From: Branchinecta lynchi
Lineage: Eukaryota; Arthropoda; Branchiopoda; Anostraca; Branchinectidae
NCBI GenBank assembly: GCA_023053575.1
Contig: JAKZAP010000018.1
Location: 20,860,202-20,924,201 of the forward strand
Length of the DNA: 64,000 bases
Direction: 5' to 3'
A model generated the notes under the pieces. That model saw only the letters and a program-made list of their open reading frames with translations, ran no database searches and was not told the origin of the DNA. This document shows positions 11,221-23,544 of the stretch, in pieces. The translations under genes and the position numbers were made by a program. Numbering within the stretch: the stretch's first letter is position 1; each line of letters starts with the position of its first letter.

Positions 11221-12430
11221 ACTATTACATACCTTAACTCCCACTTTGGAGAGAATAAGGTCCGTGGTGGATCTGTTATGCTCGATCGACCAAGACTACG
11301 ACCAAGAAAGTTTTTTCTTGTTAGATGGTTTCGGTCTAATTGTTTAAAATGGTCAATGGGAGGGGAATTTAACTGAACCCTAGAAGTCACAAGCGAGAAC
11401 TAGTGAATAAGGCCGGATGGCTATGAGATCTTTCTATAGTAATTATATATATGCACTGGGAGCGTAACCAAGGAGACCAAATTTCTTGACAGTCTGATAC
11501 TTAAAATTCCGACCTGGAAAATCGATACCACCGCAACGACCTCATCAAAACCTTAATCCCTGCTATGATTTCTACCACGTACCAGCTGAGAACCTTCATA
11601 TAAAGTAAACTTTGTGGCCAAAGCTTCGAAATATCCTAACTCAGTTCACCTAGGATATCGGGCGGATGACGAATTTGAAATTTACCGGAGGACTGGGATG
11701 AAATTTCCCGGTAAGAAGTTCGAAATGTTGGTTCAGATAGGTCGTACTCAAATGTAATTCAGTGAAAAGGCTGCCTATCCTTTACTTTGTGCAGTAATGA
11801 CGGTTCAGATACTACATATGCATGGCTGATGTTGACTGCCGTGCTTCGAAAGAAGCAGAGCAGGGCTTAAAAATAATATATATAGATCGTGAATATGATA
11901 AAATAATAAGCTTGACAACCCAATCGAGCAGCAAAACAGCTGTGTCCAAAATTAAATTGCAGCACCAACGATCCAAGAAATTCTTCCTAAGATATTCACA
12001 AGAATCAATTACTTAATATAATAGGGCTATATATAGAATATTAGAATATAGAATATACAATAGGAATAGGGCTGAGACCAGACAGTCTAGTTAGACATCA
12101 CTTATTCACATAAGTAGGCCCGAAAACCCGACAGCAAAGCGTTACTTCGTTTGTGCACTATCTACAGCTATTCAGTTTCGTCGAATGAACTTACTGTTTC
12201 GGATTTGTGGTACCTATATGTGCTTATCCCTCTATGCTTGAAATCTGTTGGAACAACAAAGGTAAGCCATTACTGAAGAACAACTAACAAGTGCGCAAGC
12301 GCTGAAACGTGGAGTGTGACAGTAAAACATTAGTCACATTTTATGCACAAACAAACCAAGACATTTCGCATCCGCAATAACCAAACAAGTATTGAAATCA
12401 TCCCACTTCCAGAGTTTTAATTTAAACAAA
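11221..12430. other. No recognised feature
   Basis: Mixed composition with a short TATATA/GAATATAGAATATA stretch near 12025-12060. No supported gene, splice-flanked frame or element ends. Confidence 0.35.
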
Positions 12431-12835
12431 CCTCAAGTAGAAATCCAAAGAAATCTTGAAGACCTTGCAAGAACGGTTTGAATTTAAACACTTAATGTCG
12501 TGCCAGCCAGTCCGTACTCCTTAAACCTTTTTCCAGTTGGCAATGTAATAACAAGTGCAAAAAACTGTGGACTAATAGACGTGCCCTCTCGGATTCAAAC
12601 TTCGAGTGATGACCTGTGTAAAAAGACCACTAACTTCATTCATGCTTACGACCCTCTGCGGACATTCTTTGTTATGGATGCTGGTTAGCTTGTTCATGTT
12701 GTTTTGTTTAGTTTGTTTGTTGTTGTTTTTTAGTTATCTATCGTTGTGTTTCTTTCATAATACTCAGTATTTTATGTTTTACACTTTACGGGTAATAAAG
12801 TTCATTCATGCATTTATTCAAACCAAATCGTAGCA
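12431..12835 (+). mobile_element. Probable LINE 3' end
   Basis: T- and G-rich sequence (GTTTGTTTGTTGTTGTTTTTTAG) leads to TTTACGGGTAATAAAG and a short TTCATTCATGCATTTATTC tail, the usual look of a CR1/L2-type 3' UTR. The ATTCATTC repeats also appear at 12638. No reverse-transcriptase residues can be read, so the call rests on the tail structure only. Confidence 0.35.
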
Positions 12836-12862
12836 GCCTAATACCCCCTTTGTCACAACTTC

Positions 12863-12896
12863 ATATAGCTTATCTTAGCTTATCATAGCTTATCAC
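12863..12896. repeat. Short (AGCTTATC)n tandem
   Basis: Three copies of an AGCTTATC(T/A)T-like 10-bp unit in a row. Confidence 0.7.
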
Positions 12897-13019
12897 CAAT
12901 CATATGACAAACTGTCTAGTTTCCAATTTTTCATTAAGGATTGAAGTACGTCGCGCTTATTGGTTGCTGGTACAGCAAAATCCATATTTATACAGATATA
13001 TCCATAAGTATACAAGAGT

Positions 13020-13240
13020 TGAACTTGATCAATCAATCAAACTTTATCAATCTTTATTATTCGAAAAACATTCCTTGCGGTATTAACAAAAACCGAATAT
13101 TTGTTCTCTCGTCAAACATAACTATATACAATTGCTCTTTTACATCCCGCCGGATGAATTTTAAGTTATCCTGCAGGGTCGCGAATTCTGACCGATATTA
13201 CGAGCCACGGTAAAAAAAATTTGCAAAATCCCTTAGACGG
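13020..13240 (-). mobile_element. Possible LINE 3' tail with (GATT)n
   Basis: On the reverse strand the segment ends AAGATTGATAAAGTTTGATTGATTGATC, an A/T-rich run into a GATT repeat, as in other 5'-truncated LINE tails in this window. No coding similarity is visible. Confidence 0.3.
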
Positions 13241-13319
13241 CTTAAAGTAATGCAGTGTACTTAATATCAGATGTAAAAAAGCTGCCTTTCCAGTTAAAAA
13301 TCTAGAATCTTTAGTTACT

Positions 13320-13570
13320 TTTCCGCAAGTTCACTTTCAAACTTGAGCGGCTTGAGCCATTGGTGTACATAAAAAAAGATATACACCAAGTGGCGCCTCC
13401 CGCTGTGCCGTGCCGGTGCCGCACCGAGGTGTACACCGGTGGCGTGGAGTGAACAACCCCTCGAAAAGACCCTTGCCAAGAAGGACTTAAATGTCGCTCT
13501 AATAAAATTTAGCTGACGTTTCCGTTAAATACTGCATGTATGATTCGCAGTCATCTTGGGCTGAAGGAAT
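13320..13570 (+). repeat. Family L copy with an internal insertion
   Basis: Starts AACTTGAGCGGCTTGAGCC and resumes AAAAGACCCTTGCCAAGAAGGAC, CTAATAAAATTTAGCTGACG and CGCAGTCATCTTGGGCTGAA, matching 34535-34680. Between these, about 13358-13455, lies a GC-rich insertion with a small palindrome (GGTGTACAT and its complement around ATACACC). The GAAA box of the hammerhead-like core is lost here. Confidence 0.5.
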
Positions 13571-14073
13571 GTCTGATAATATTAATAAGGCTTACACATT
13601 TCCGACACTAAGTTTAGCTGTTGGTGACCTATTTATTTTATTTCGCCATTCCAATGCGCTGATATGGGTATCACGTTATCTTTTTAGGATTTAGCCTACC
13701 ATTAAATATGAATTAAAGGTATGCATGAGGAAGTTGATCAAGTAAGTCTCTTGTACGCATCATCCTAGAAACGGGGAGTAAGGCTTCGCTCCTTCTTAGA
13801 ATTTGTGTTCCTATGAGGAAGAGTTGGGAGTTACTGGGCTACCAGTGACGCCCCATTCATTCTCTTTTGGAGAGGGGATCCCCATTCGTCACGCGGCGTC
13901 CCTGGAGCCTGAGTGCACTAGAGATACTCTTATCAGTAAATCCAGTAATGTCCACGATTACTATTTAGTTTCGAAGTGGGCTTAGGGCGGAAAGGCGGCT
14001 CATGGGATGAGAGGGCAGTTCTTGGCTATCTCTTGGAGAAACAGACGAGAAAAGTGATTTTCTCTCAGACATA
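13571..14073. other. No recognised feature
   Basis: Nothing supported. Short open stretches on both strands show no similarity. Confidence 0.3.
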
Positions 14074-14345
14074 AGTCGTGTTTTTGCAGACACCATGGTA
14101 TCTGATACCACAGTGCCTGATACACAGTGATCTGATACTACGGCTGTTTCGAGGAAAATTTTCATATTCGCGCTCTTAGTAACTTTTTCAGCTTACAAAC
14201 CAAACGAAATACTTCCATCCACTCATATCAGAAGTGTCAAACTTACTTTTCCACCAGTTCAAAAATGAGATGGAAGTTAGATGACTTTTTCAGAAATCAC
14301 GGGTCATTTACTACGGTCGCGACCATGGTATCTGTGTTTTGGTTA
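14074..14345. mobile_element. TACCACGGT-type MITE, degenerate copy
   Basis: Left end AGTCGTGTTTTTGCAGACAC, then CCATGGTATCTGATACCAC; right end contains CGACCATGGTATCTGTG. These match the ends of the complete copies at 31488 and 57040. The interior has decayed more than in those copies and the TA target pair is not clear. Confidence 0.55.
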
Positions 14346-14374
14346 AATCACCTCGCTCAGGCTTTTCTTTTTTT

Positions 14375-15945
14375 AGAGGAAACCCCATATATGTGTTAAA
14401 GTGTCCACATCTGTAATATATTTTTCTGTTTTTGTTGTTTTCTTGTCCGTCTGTGAGCTCGATAACTCTGGAGGGGAATGAGATATGTTGATGAAACTTG
14501 GTGTAAGGATTCTTTGGGTCAAGAGACAGGTCCAGTTCGTAGATGGGCTCTCGGACATTTATGGGTAGGGGAGGGGGTTCGAATTAAGAGGCAAAATATT
14601 TTTGAAAAGCTAATGAGATAGTCAATTTAGAGGTAAGGAGACACGCTGATCCGAATAAGAAATTTATTCTTATTCTTATTAATAAAGGAAAAGTTGAATA
14701 TGAAGTTGATTAGATGTTTGATTCTGGCGTAAGAGACATGCTGAATCCAAATATAAAAATAATGTTTTCGCCAGAAAAGGATTTCGCTCGGAATCTGGAA
14801 GTTTAGCCTGAAGTTTAACCCAATGATATAGTTGATATAGGAGGAAGAGACATGCTGTTGCAACTTTCGAACATACTACAGATAAACAAAAAGGGTATGC
14901 GATCAGTTCAGTTACCTTCAAAGTCCCAACAGACATTTACGGGGTCAAAACGCAGAATGCATCAAACAACTGTCTGGCGAACAATTTAATAAAGTTTGCC
15001 GACCACTTTCGAAAAGAAAAGATGGCTGTACCAGTCCGTTCCCTACCCCTTTTTCCATACAGGCGAAAGCTCTGCGCATCGGACGATGCGCCAGAGGGAG
15101 TCACTTTCCATGTACGTATTCTTTGGGGCTAGTTATGCTGTCATGGAAGTCTGTGGAGTTTGTCTTGTCGGGGGGTCGAAGGTGTTGAGATATTTATTTA
15201 AGCCTCGTATGAAGTTTCACTGGCAACGTACAGGCCGTGTTATATATGTGTCCTTTAGATATTTTGAGGCAGAGGAGGGGGTTTCGAATTAAGGGTAAAA
15301 TAAACGTATGTTTTATAAGCTAATGAGATAGTCGTGTAAGGGGTAAGGAAGCCCGCTGAATCCATCTCTGAACTTAGTCTTCTTGCCGGAGAAATGATTC
15401 ACCCGGAATTCGGCCGAAACTGCAAATTTGGTTGAAGCTCAAAGTTCTTTTTCAAGTGAATTAGAGGTTCGGTATCGGGATAAGGAAATATTCTGAACTG
15501 AATTTTGAAATTTATTTCCTTGGCACATCAGTTGGAAAAAATTGCCAAAACCCGGAAATTTGGATTGAAAGGTTCTCCCCTCATTGCCGCTAGCTCTTTT
15601 GCGTTCGCCGGAGATGCTGCTAAAATATAAATAATTATGTCAAAGTAAAGGACCTTTCTGAAGTCGATTAGGATGAGATATTGGAGTAAACTTCCTTGCT
15701 GAATCCATATCTGAACTTGGATTTCTCATCTGATTATTTGTTTGACCGTAAGTTACCAAAAACTCCAAAATGATAACATTATTTTTTGTACATATTCAAG
15801 CGGTCGGTTATGGATAAATAGCAAAATGTTAAAGGGGTCTGGCGAAGACTTGGAAATGTACAAGATTTCATTGTCTGGATCAATAAGTCTAACAAATATT
15901 ACATTTGTGGGATTCCGTCGAAACCTTTGGTCTTGTTATCTGTTC
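14375..15945 (+). repeat. R1 composite repeat, long degenerate copy
   Basis: The head (GTCCGTCTGTGAGCTCGATA, GGGAATGAGATATGTTGATG, AAACTTGGTGTAAGGATTC, AGATGGGCTCTCGGACATTT) and the end (GGGATTCCGTCGAAACC, TTTGGTCTTGTTA) match other R1 copies. In between are diverged 120-200 bp units with GCCGGAGAAATGATTC and CCCGGAATTCGGCCGAAAC. The first GGGATCCC palindrome has decayed. No protein is encoded. Confidence 0.6.
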
Positions 15946-17116
15946 ACCCAGCACCAGATCCGACCATTGTGGGGGTCTTTGAAGGTCTTTCCACTAGAAT
16001 TCTCGTTTTTCCCATGCTGCTATCAGACCAATCCGTGCCTCTCTGATCCACATTCATTTTCTAGTCTGAAATTCTTCTGAGGTGATTCGTAAAATCCAGA
16101 GGTCATAAGCTCCCTAAGCCCACACGTAGTGAAGGTTGGTTCTGCGACCTAGAAACTATAGAAGGCTACAAATTAATATATTCCTGTGGATCAACCGACA
16201 AACTCTCCCATCAGGACAAAGTTTTTGACTATAATAGAGATACAAAGTTTATTGTAAAAATCGGCTATCGCGGTTATAAATCAAATTTGTGATTATTGTC
16301 AAACAAACAGAATAAATTACAATATATGTATCTAATGTCAGTATACGCTTTAAAAAAAAAAAAATTCACGCTTCGTTAAAATATTGCACCAACTCAGGAA
16401 TAAAACTTTTTGCATATCTAGCGTGTTTTGTAGGTACGGGACAGAGCTTAGGAACCCTAGAAATTACCACTCGTTCTGGTCGACATCTAACATTTTGATC
16501 GGGGGGGGGGGGGATTTAGGAGTGGAGAGGATGAGATACCATGGCTGAACCGAAGTCAGCGCTTATCTCCTTTCTGCGCTCCTGCAGTGTTTTTAGGTTA
16601 AAGTGTTTTTAAATGTATGAGTAATAATAGCCGAGGAAGTTACGGACAGTCCAAAGGACAATGTGTTCCTTGTTTTCCCCTGCGTCCCTACTTTCTGCTT
16701 CTTCGATTCGGCTGTATTCTTACCTCCGAGCTAGAAAGTTTCCCCGCATTTACCAAACTTAGCTTTTGTGCCTAGTAAGACAAGAAATTAGTCATGTCTC
16801 CCAACTTTCGTGGAAAAGCCCTTTCTTATCCCTGATCACGTTTGGCTGAACTTTCAACTTTTTCCCCCGTTTTACTGCCGTTGTCTTGAGGTATCTGGGA
16901 TCCTTTGTCACGAGCAGGGAACGAATTTGCAACATCTTTTACTGGCTATTCTCGAGATAGGATCCCTTGAATGACTTGCTTTTTCGGACCGCAAAAACTT
17001 GTAGAGCCACAAACGCTTTTGGACTGTCCATCGCACACAAAGATTCCGTCAGAATATGTCTATGTAACATGTCACGGGATTCGTTGGTCGGTGCATTGTG
17101 AACCGGGAACGTAATA
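15946..17116. other. No recognised feature
   Basis: Contains an A run near 16352 and a G run near 16500. No supported gene or bounded element. Confidence 0.3.
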
Positions 17117-17423
17117 GTTGCGTTTTTGCGAATACCATGGTTTCTGATACCACGGTCGTTTTTTGCAGTTACCGTGGCATTTTATACCACGTATTCAGAT
17201 ACCACGGTTCCGAACTAGCAACTGACCGCAGAATCTGAAATCTCGTCTCAATTTCATGATGACCAACACAATAGTCTAGGTTTTTGTCAAATTGGCGAGA
17301 AAGAAGTTTGGCACTTGTGATTCGAGTTGATATCAGTATTTATTTTGGGATGACTTCCAAAAGCGCAAATTCGGCAGTTACCGTTTTTGCGAAGCAACCA
17401 TGCGATACGGTAGCAATAATGTA
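17117..17423. mobile_element. TACCACGGT-type MITE copy
   Basis: Starts GTTGCGTTTTTGCGAATACC directly after a TA dinucleotide (17115-17116), then TTTCTGATACCACGGTCG and CAGTTACCGTGGCATTTTATACC. The middle (TTTGTCAAATTGGCGAGAAAG, GGATGACTTCCAAAAGC) matches 31488-31862. The right end is eroded. Confidence 0.65.
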
Positions 17424-17472
17424 GATTCTTCCAAGCCCATAGTTACTTTATTACTAACTTATTTCATACAGG

Positions 17473-17607
17473 ACTAACAAGATATAATGACATAAATTGG
17501 CTTGCCCCCGAAGGCTGCAAGATTGAATGGCTAAAGGCTTACAACTTTGGTTTACACTCTGGCATGCTTCGGGGGCAAGCTAGTTCATGTCATTATATCT
17601 TGTTAGT
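17473..17607. repeat. 135-bp inverted-repeat element
   Basis: ACTAACAAGATATAATGAC heads a 41-bp left arm continuing through GGCTTGCCCCCGAAG. The right arm is its near-exact complement and ends at 17607. Only about 50 bp lie between the arms, so the strand can fold into one long stem. No clear target duplication. Confidence 0.75.
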
Positions 17608-17632
17608 TTTATATATTTTTCCTAAGGGATCG

Positions 17633-19230
17633 ACTAAAACCAGGAAGGGAAGGGAACACGAGAAAAGCAGGAAGGCATACTAAAACCAGGAAGGGTATAC
17701 TAAAACGAGGAAGGCTGTCGCCAGAATTCGCCGCACCGTTCCCTTCCTCTATTTAGTATTCTTTGAGGGGTCGGCAACTTTTCAAATTCAAAGTTCGTCA
17801 TCCCCTCCTCGTTTTAGTATTCTGACATGGGTAGGCATTAAGTTCAGTGAGGGGTCGGCAACTGTAAAAATTGTAATTCATCTTTTCATTTCTAGTTCTG
17901 ACGGTAGGCGACTAAAATCCTCTGAGTTCAGCGTGGGATTCGCAACTAAGTTATGTCATGTCCACCATTTCCTTCCTCGTTTTAGTACCTTGAAAGTACG
18001 AAAACGAGGAAGGAAATTGGAAATTATCTTCTTTGCAACTTCGGCAACTAAAATTCTCCGCGTCCAGCGAGGGGTTGGCAACTATACAAATGGTAATTCA
18101 CCTTTTCGTTTCTTGTTCTGACGGTAGGCGATTAAAATCCTCCGAGTCCAGCGAGGGGTAGGCAACTATACAGATTGTAATTCACATTGTCGTTTCTCGG
18201 CCTGACGGTAGGCGACTAAAATCCTCCGAGTCCAGTGAGGGGTCGCAACTAAGATATTTCAAGTCCACCATTTCCTTCCTCGTTTTAGTACCTTGAAAAT
18301 ATTAAAACCGTCAGTCCACCATGAACCCGTGTGCTTGTCACTGTGTAAATTTGTTAAGTCTATATATTATGTTTTTAAACTATATAAACATTACGTACTC
18401 ATGTTTATGTACATTGTTTTGTTTAGTCTTTTAATATGTGTATTTTGTTTTTTGTATTTTACTCATACTCCGCTGTTCAAAAGCAGGTCACAAATTTCCT
18501 TCCTCGTTTTAGTACTTTCAAGGTACTGAGACGAGGAAGGAAATGGTTGACTTGAAGTATCTTAGTTGCCGACCCCTCGCTGGACTCCGAGGATTTTAGT
18601 CGCCTACCGTCATAACAGAAATGAAAAGGTGAATTACAGTTTGTATAGTTGCCAACCCCTCACTGAACTCTGGGGGATTTTATTTGCCAGAGTTACAAAG
18701 AAGAATAATTTAAAACTTCCTTCCTCGTTTTGGTACTTTCAAGGTACTAACACGAGGAAGGAAACGGTGGACTTGAAATATAATTTGTATAGTTGCCGAC
18801 CCCTCGTTGGACTCGGGAGGACTTTGGTTGCCAATGTTGCAAAGAAGGATAATTCAAAACTGTCTTTCTCGTATTAGTACTTTCAAGGTACTAAAACGAG
18901 TTAGGAAATGGTGGACTTGAAATATCTTAGTTGCTGACCCATCGCTGGGCTCAGAGGATTTTAGTCGCCTACCGTCAGATGAGAAATGAAAAGATGACTT
19001 ATAATTTTTACAGTTGCCGACCCCTCACTGAACTTAATGCCTAACCACATCAGGATACTAAAACGAAGAAGGGAGGGTGAACTTTGGTGTGAATTTGAAA
19101 AGTTGCCAACCCATCAAAGAACACTAAACAGGGGAAGGGAACTGTGCGGCTTTCCAATTTTGAATTCTGGCGACAGACTTCCTCGTTTTAGTATGCGCTT
19201 CCTCGTTTGAGTATGCCCTTCCTGGTTTTA
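17633..19230. mobile_element. 1.6-kb foldback element with iterated stem repeats
   Basis: The left half (17633-18310) and right half (18490-19230) are inverted copies in the same block order from the outside in: CTAAAACCAGGAAGGG, TCTGTCGCCAGAATTC, GGGTCGGCAACTTTTC, GGCATTAAGTTCAGTGAGG, then units of CGGTAGGCGACTAAAATCC plus CCATTTCCTTCCTCG. Each unit also carries a local palindrome: CTTCCTCGTTTTAGTACC, a few bases, and its complement. The right half has more units than the left. About 170 bp of A/T-rich, non-repeated sequence fills the centre. The right end is abutted by a LINE tail at 19231. Foldback-type elements are known in several animals; no transposase is here. Confidence 0.75.
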
Positions 19231-19708
19231 CGATACGATACGAATTTATTAGGTCAAATAACATAATAGTTAAATAAGACCCTATCAATAATTTATCAAA
19301 CATGCTGTCACTTACTCATTAAAATGCTTTACAAAATATTGACGAAAAGAAGATCTATACCGGTTAGAAGCTGATGGTTTGCAGGGTTCTAATTTATTTG
19401 GATGCCTCGTGTTATATCCGGTTCGTGCCGGTTCCGGTAGTAACATCTTATTACCGCATCTCATAGTAAGCTGGTGACGCCGGGCAACAAGGCTTTCTAC
19501 ACCAAGGAGCTTTATACCTTCTTCATAATCCGTGTACTTCTGGCCCAATATTACACGAACAGCTCGCTTCTGCACATTCTCAAGGTCATTGATTTGTTCC
19601 TTACTTAACCCTGGATGCCACAAAGGACAAGCATATTCTAAAATACTTAATATGTACAATTTGTAAAAATGTAAAAGTGATGGACGACTAAAACCAAAAC
19701 GCTTTATA
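19231..19708 (-). pseudogene. LINE-B C-terminal fragment and 3' end
   Basis: On the reverse strand the frame reads HFYKLYILSILEYACPLWH, NDLENVQKRAVRVILG, GIKLLGVESLVARRHQLTM and later GYNTRHPNKLEP before a stop at 19312. This is the standard C-terminal region of CR1/L2/jockey-like LINEs. The 3' end is AATAAATTCGTATCGTATCG, a short ATCGT repeat tail, placed exactly against the right end of the foldback element. The 5' side stops at 19708, where the tail of LINE-A begins, so LINE-A inserted into LINE-B. Confidence 0.8.
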
Positions 19709-19973
19709 AGTTCAAGTTCAAGTTTATTATTTTCAACATTCACAAAATAAATAAAAAACAACACTTTCGCGCTGGAGAGAAAACCTATGAGGGTTTGCGT
19801 TCGCGCGAAAGTCCACATAACTACTTACCTATAAAAGGAAAAAAAGAAAAAAGAAGAAAAAAGAAATCCAATCTCTCTCACTCATCAATACTCAACTCCC
19901 CCTCCCCCCGCTCTTCCCTCCGAACCTCACCTTACCCCCCCCCTCCCCCCTTTCCACACTGACCTCCCTAGCC

Positions 19974-21955
19974 CAGGGGCGTCACTAGCCTTTTACCTTT
20001 GGGGGGGGGGGACGTCCGGTTTGTGCCGACGGACTAAAAAATGTGCCGACAAAACACGCCGTTGCCGCTTCGCGGCAACGGCGTACATTTCCCGCCAGCA
20101 CAGAATAGAATCGGGGTGAAACTAACTGTAATGCATCAGTTGATATTATTCCTTTGATGTAATTTCGTATTTTAAATTCACATATCTGGCTTTTCATTTT
20201 AGCCTTCGCTAAAAAGCGAAGCTTCCAACGACTGTACCAAGAACAAGTTAAACTAAGCGCCGTAGGCGAAATTTTTTAAATCTGCCTTTTTTTCCCGGAA
20301 AAATTTAGCTATACCTACCATACAGTTCTAGCTTTTAACGTGTTTCAGCGAATTTCAATCCCAAAACGCCAAGCTAAATGAAACACTGTTCCTCTAAATA
20401 AAGAATACTACAAAATGCGCCGCAGGCGAAATTTTGTGTGAACTAACTATAACAACGCATCAATTAAGGTTATTCCTTTGGTATAATTTCGAATTTTAAA
20501 GTTCACATATTCGGCTTTTCATTATAACTTTCGCTGGAAAGCGAAGCTTCCAACGACTGTACCAAGGCAAGTTAAACCAAGCGCCGCAGGCGAAACTTTT
20601 TTAATCTGTTTTTTTTTTTGCGGAAAATTCAGCTATAGTACCATACAATTTCCAGCTTTTAACGTTTTTCAAACCCCAAGAATTTCTATCCTAAAAGAAA
20701 AACTAAATGATACACCATTCTTCCAAATAGGGAATACTACAAAATGCGCCGCAGGCGAAATTTTGTGTAAAACTTACTGTAATGCATCAGTTGACATTGT
20801 TCCTTTGATGTAAATACATATATTTAATTTCACATATTCGGCTTTTCGTTTCAACTTTTTATTGTACCCAGACCAAGTTGAACTAAGCAACGCCGGCGAA
20901 TTTTTTTTTTTAATCTGTATTTTTCCGGAAAAATTTGCGACAGACAAATGTTTGCAGAATTTGATTTCTTACGTATAAAAGACCCTGTGTGCGGACAAGA
21001 ACATCGACGCCCTACAAAAGCATTCACAATTCGATTTCTTCTGTGTTTTGCCCGACAAGATTGTAAAGAACTTTATTTTTTACGCGTATATAGAAGCCGA
21101 TGTACCGACGAGACTTGAACTTTCGGCATGCGCCCGATAAAAAAGTTACACAATTTCATTTTTTTTTTTTTTTTTTTTTAAAGAACCCGATGTGCCGACG
21201 AGAATACCGACGCCCGAGAAAACCATCGAGCATTTGATTTGTTCTGTGTTTTGCTCGACTAGACTGTACAGAACTTGATTCATACGTGTAAAAATAACCC
21301 CTTTGTGCCAATGAAACTTAAACTTCCTGGGTGCGCCCGACAAAGTTTGCAAAATTTGATTTCTTACGTATAAGTAGAACCCGATATGCCGACGAGTTGA
21401 CCGACGCCCGACAAAAGCATAAAAAAATATTTCTTCTGGATTTCTTATGTATAAAAAGAACCCGATGTGCCGATGAACCGAGGCACGACAAAAGCCTGCA
21501 GAATTCGATTTCTCCAGTGCTTTGCCTGACAAATGTTTGCAGGATTTCATTTCTTGCGTATAAAAGAACCCGATGTGCCGACGAGTCGACTGACGCCCGA
21601 CAAAAATTTAATTTGTTTCTATTTCTTCTGGATTCCTTCTGTATAAAAAGAACCCGATGTGCCGACGAGAATACCGAGGAACGACAAAAGCATGCAGAAT
21701 TTGATTTCTTCAGTGTTTTGCCCGACAAACATTTGCAGGATTTTATTTCTTGCATATAAAAACATCTGATGTGCCGACGAATCGACCGATGCCTGATAAA
21801 AAGCATAAAAAATATTATTTTGTCTGTGTTTGCCGGCGCTTCGCGCCGACAAACAAGTGAACTTTCGCCGGGCTTCGCCCGACGAAAGTACTTTCTCAGG
21901 ACCTTTAGGGGGGGGGGAGTCCCCCCCCCCCCTCCCCCCCATAGTGACGCCCCTG
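19974..21955. mobile_element. hAT-like non-autonomous element N1, complete copy
   Basis: Terminal inverted repeats CAGGGGCGTCACTAG and its complement. Flanked by the perfect 8-bp duplication CCCTAGCC (19966-19973 and 21956-21963), as expected for hAT transposition. G or C runs of 10 or more bases lie within 40 bp of each end. The interior has no transposase. It has about three diverged units of roughly 330 bp (CGCCGCAGGCGAAATTTT, AGCTATACCTACCATAC, ATGCATCAGTTGATATTAT), then about seven units of roughly 110 bp (CCGATGTGCCGACGAG, TTTTGCCCGACAAAC, AATTTGATTTCTT). It is inserted in the 3' UTR of LINE-A. A truncated copy is at 44232-45852. Confidence 0.88.
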
Positions 21956-22329
21956 CCCTAGCCCACCTTTCCTCCCCTAACCACCCATAACAAAATTCAA
22001 CATTTATGCCCCAGAAAATAATCTTTTAATTTCTTTTTAAACTGAGGTACGTGTTCCGCCGCCCTAATGCTCACTGGTAGATCATTCCATACAGGTGGAC
22101 CCAGGTGTTTCATTGAAAATGAAGACCGGGTGCCGTGACGTAAATCCACAACTACATCATTACTATGCCTTGTTCCATAATTATGCAGGTCACTGTTTGT
22201 TTGGTAAAAACTCTTAAAGATATCAGGGGCTAATCCGTTCATACACTGAAACACAAATACTGCAGCCTGGAAATCTCTTTATAGTTACTACATTCCTTAG
22301 TGCTATGTTCGCCTTCTTAATAATATCCT

Positions 22330-22739
22330 CAGGGACCCATTAATTTCCTGTAATGACTCGCCATTCAGGGGGCTTGTCATTTCCTATACTTCTATGTTGC
22401 TATGTTGCCCGAGCCTCACCTAGTTTCCAAAAATTCCGCATGGGTCGAATCGGTGTTCTTGCTCAGATAGACAAAGTTTGTTGGCACAAGTCAGGACTAT
22501 TCAGCATGCCACCAGGTACCTAAGCTAGGACAAAAGATCCAGGATACTCTTCCATTACATAGAAATATTCCTAGATCAGCACAGCAGCTACGAAAAAAAT
22601 TGTCTATCTGGATAGTCGGGTATTTTATCCCCGTGGGTATTTCTCAAACTATCTGACACTCGGTCAAGAGCGCATCAGAAATCTCTTATTGACAAGCCCC
22701 CTGAATGGCGAGTCATTACAGGAACTTTATGGGTCCCTG
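22330..22739. mobile_element. 410-bp MITE with 50-bp TIRs, inside LINE-A
   Basis: The first and last 50 bp are near-identical inverted copies starting CAGGGACCCAT and running through TCCTGTAATGACTCGCC and CAGGGGGCTTGTCA. ATATC flanks both sides (left copy two bases away from the terminus), a possible 5-bp duplication. Removing the element restores the LINE-A frame from SDHVHDI into IIKKAN. No open frame inside. Confidence 0.78.
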
Positions 22740-23544
22740 ATATCATGTACATGATCTGACCATGACTTCTTTGAGTTAAAGGTCCCACCTAAAATTTTTG
22801 TATTATTTACAATATCTCCTTGACAAGGAATCTCATTTTTTTTAAACGAAACTCTCATAACTGCTGACTTTTTCCTGTTGATTTTGAGCCGTTTTTCTTC
22901 GCAGTCTGACGAATTATCCCCTCCGTACTTATCAGGGATTCAAGCTTTTGAAGTATCAGCAACGTCAAATCGTCTGCAAACTTGGCTCAGTTTGTATGCC
23001 TTGTTGCAATCATATTACACAGTATTAAAGTAACACAGGCCCTGTTTTAGTTCCCTGAGGTATTCCCCAGAAAAGCTCAAGAAAGTCCGATAGTACACCA
23101 TCAGCACTAACGCATTGCTGGCGACCATGTAAAAAACTGTAAACCATCCGAACTAGAAAGGCTCTAAAATTTGTCATTGACTCGAGAATGTCCGGGTGGC
23201 TTGACTTATCGAAAGCCTTTTCCAGATCCGCTTGCAGGATTTCGATGAATGCATTTTTGTTTTCCAAATGCTCCAAAGCTTCTACAACAATTTTAACTAG
23301 ATAATGAACTGTGCTTGAGTATTTAATAAATCCGAATTGACAGGGGTCTACTTAATCACAGAAACCTTGTAGTAAGCATTTTTTCAGGAGATGTTCAAAA
23401 ACTTTAGAAATAATAGGGGTTAGGGAAATTGGCCGCAGGTCGCTTACTGTATTCGGATTCGAAACTTTTTTTCTCGTAACCACTGTTTTTTTTTTCAAGT
23501 CGTCCGGAAAGGTACAACAGGTACTGGTTGATCAAGACTGTTAA

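Noticed and set aside
21146..21942. Several overlapping 100-168 residue frames on both strands
   Set aside because: They come from the 110-bp tandem units of element N1, which keep frames open by repetition. The peptides are repeats of the same unit, not a domain.
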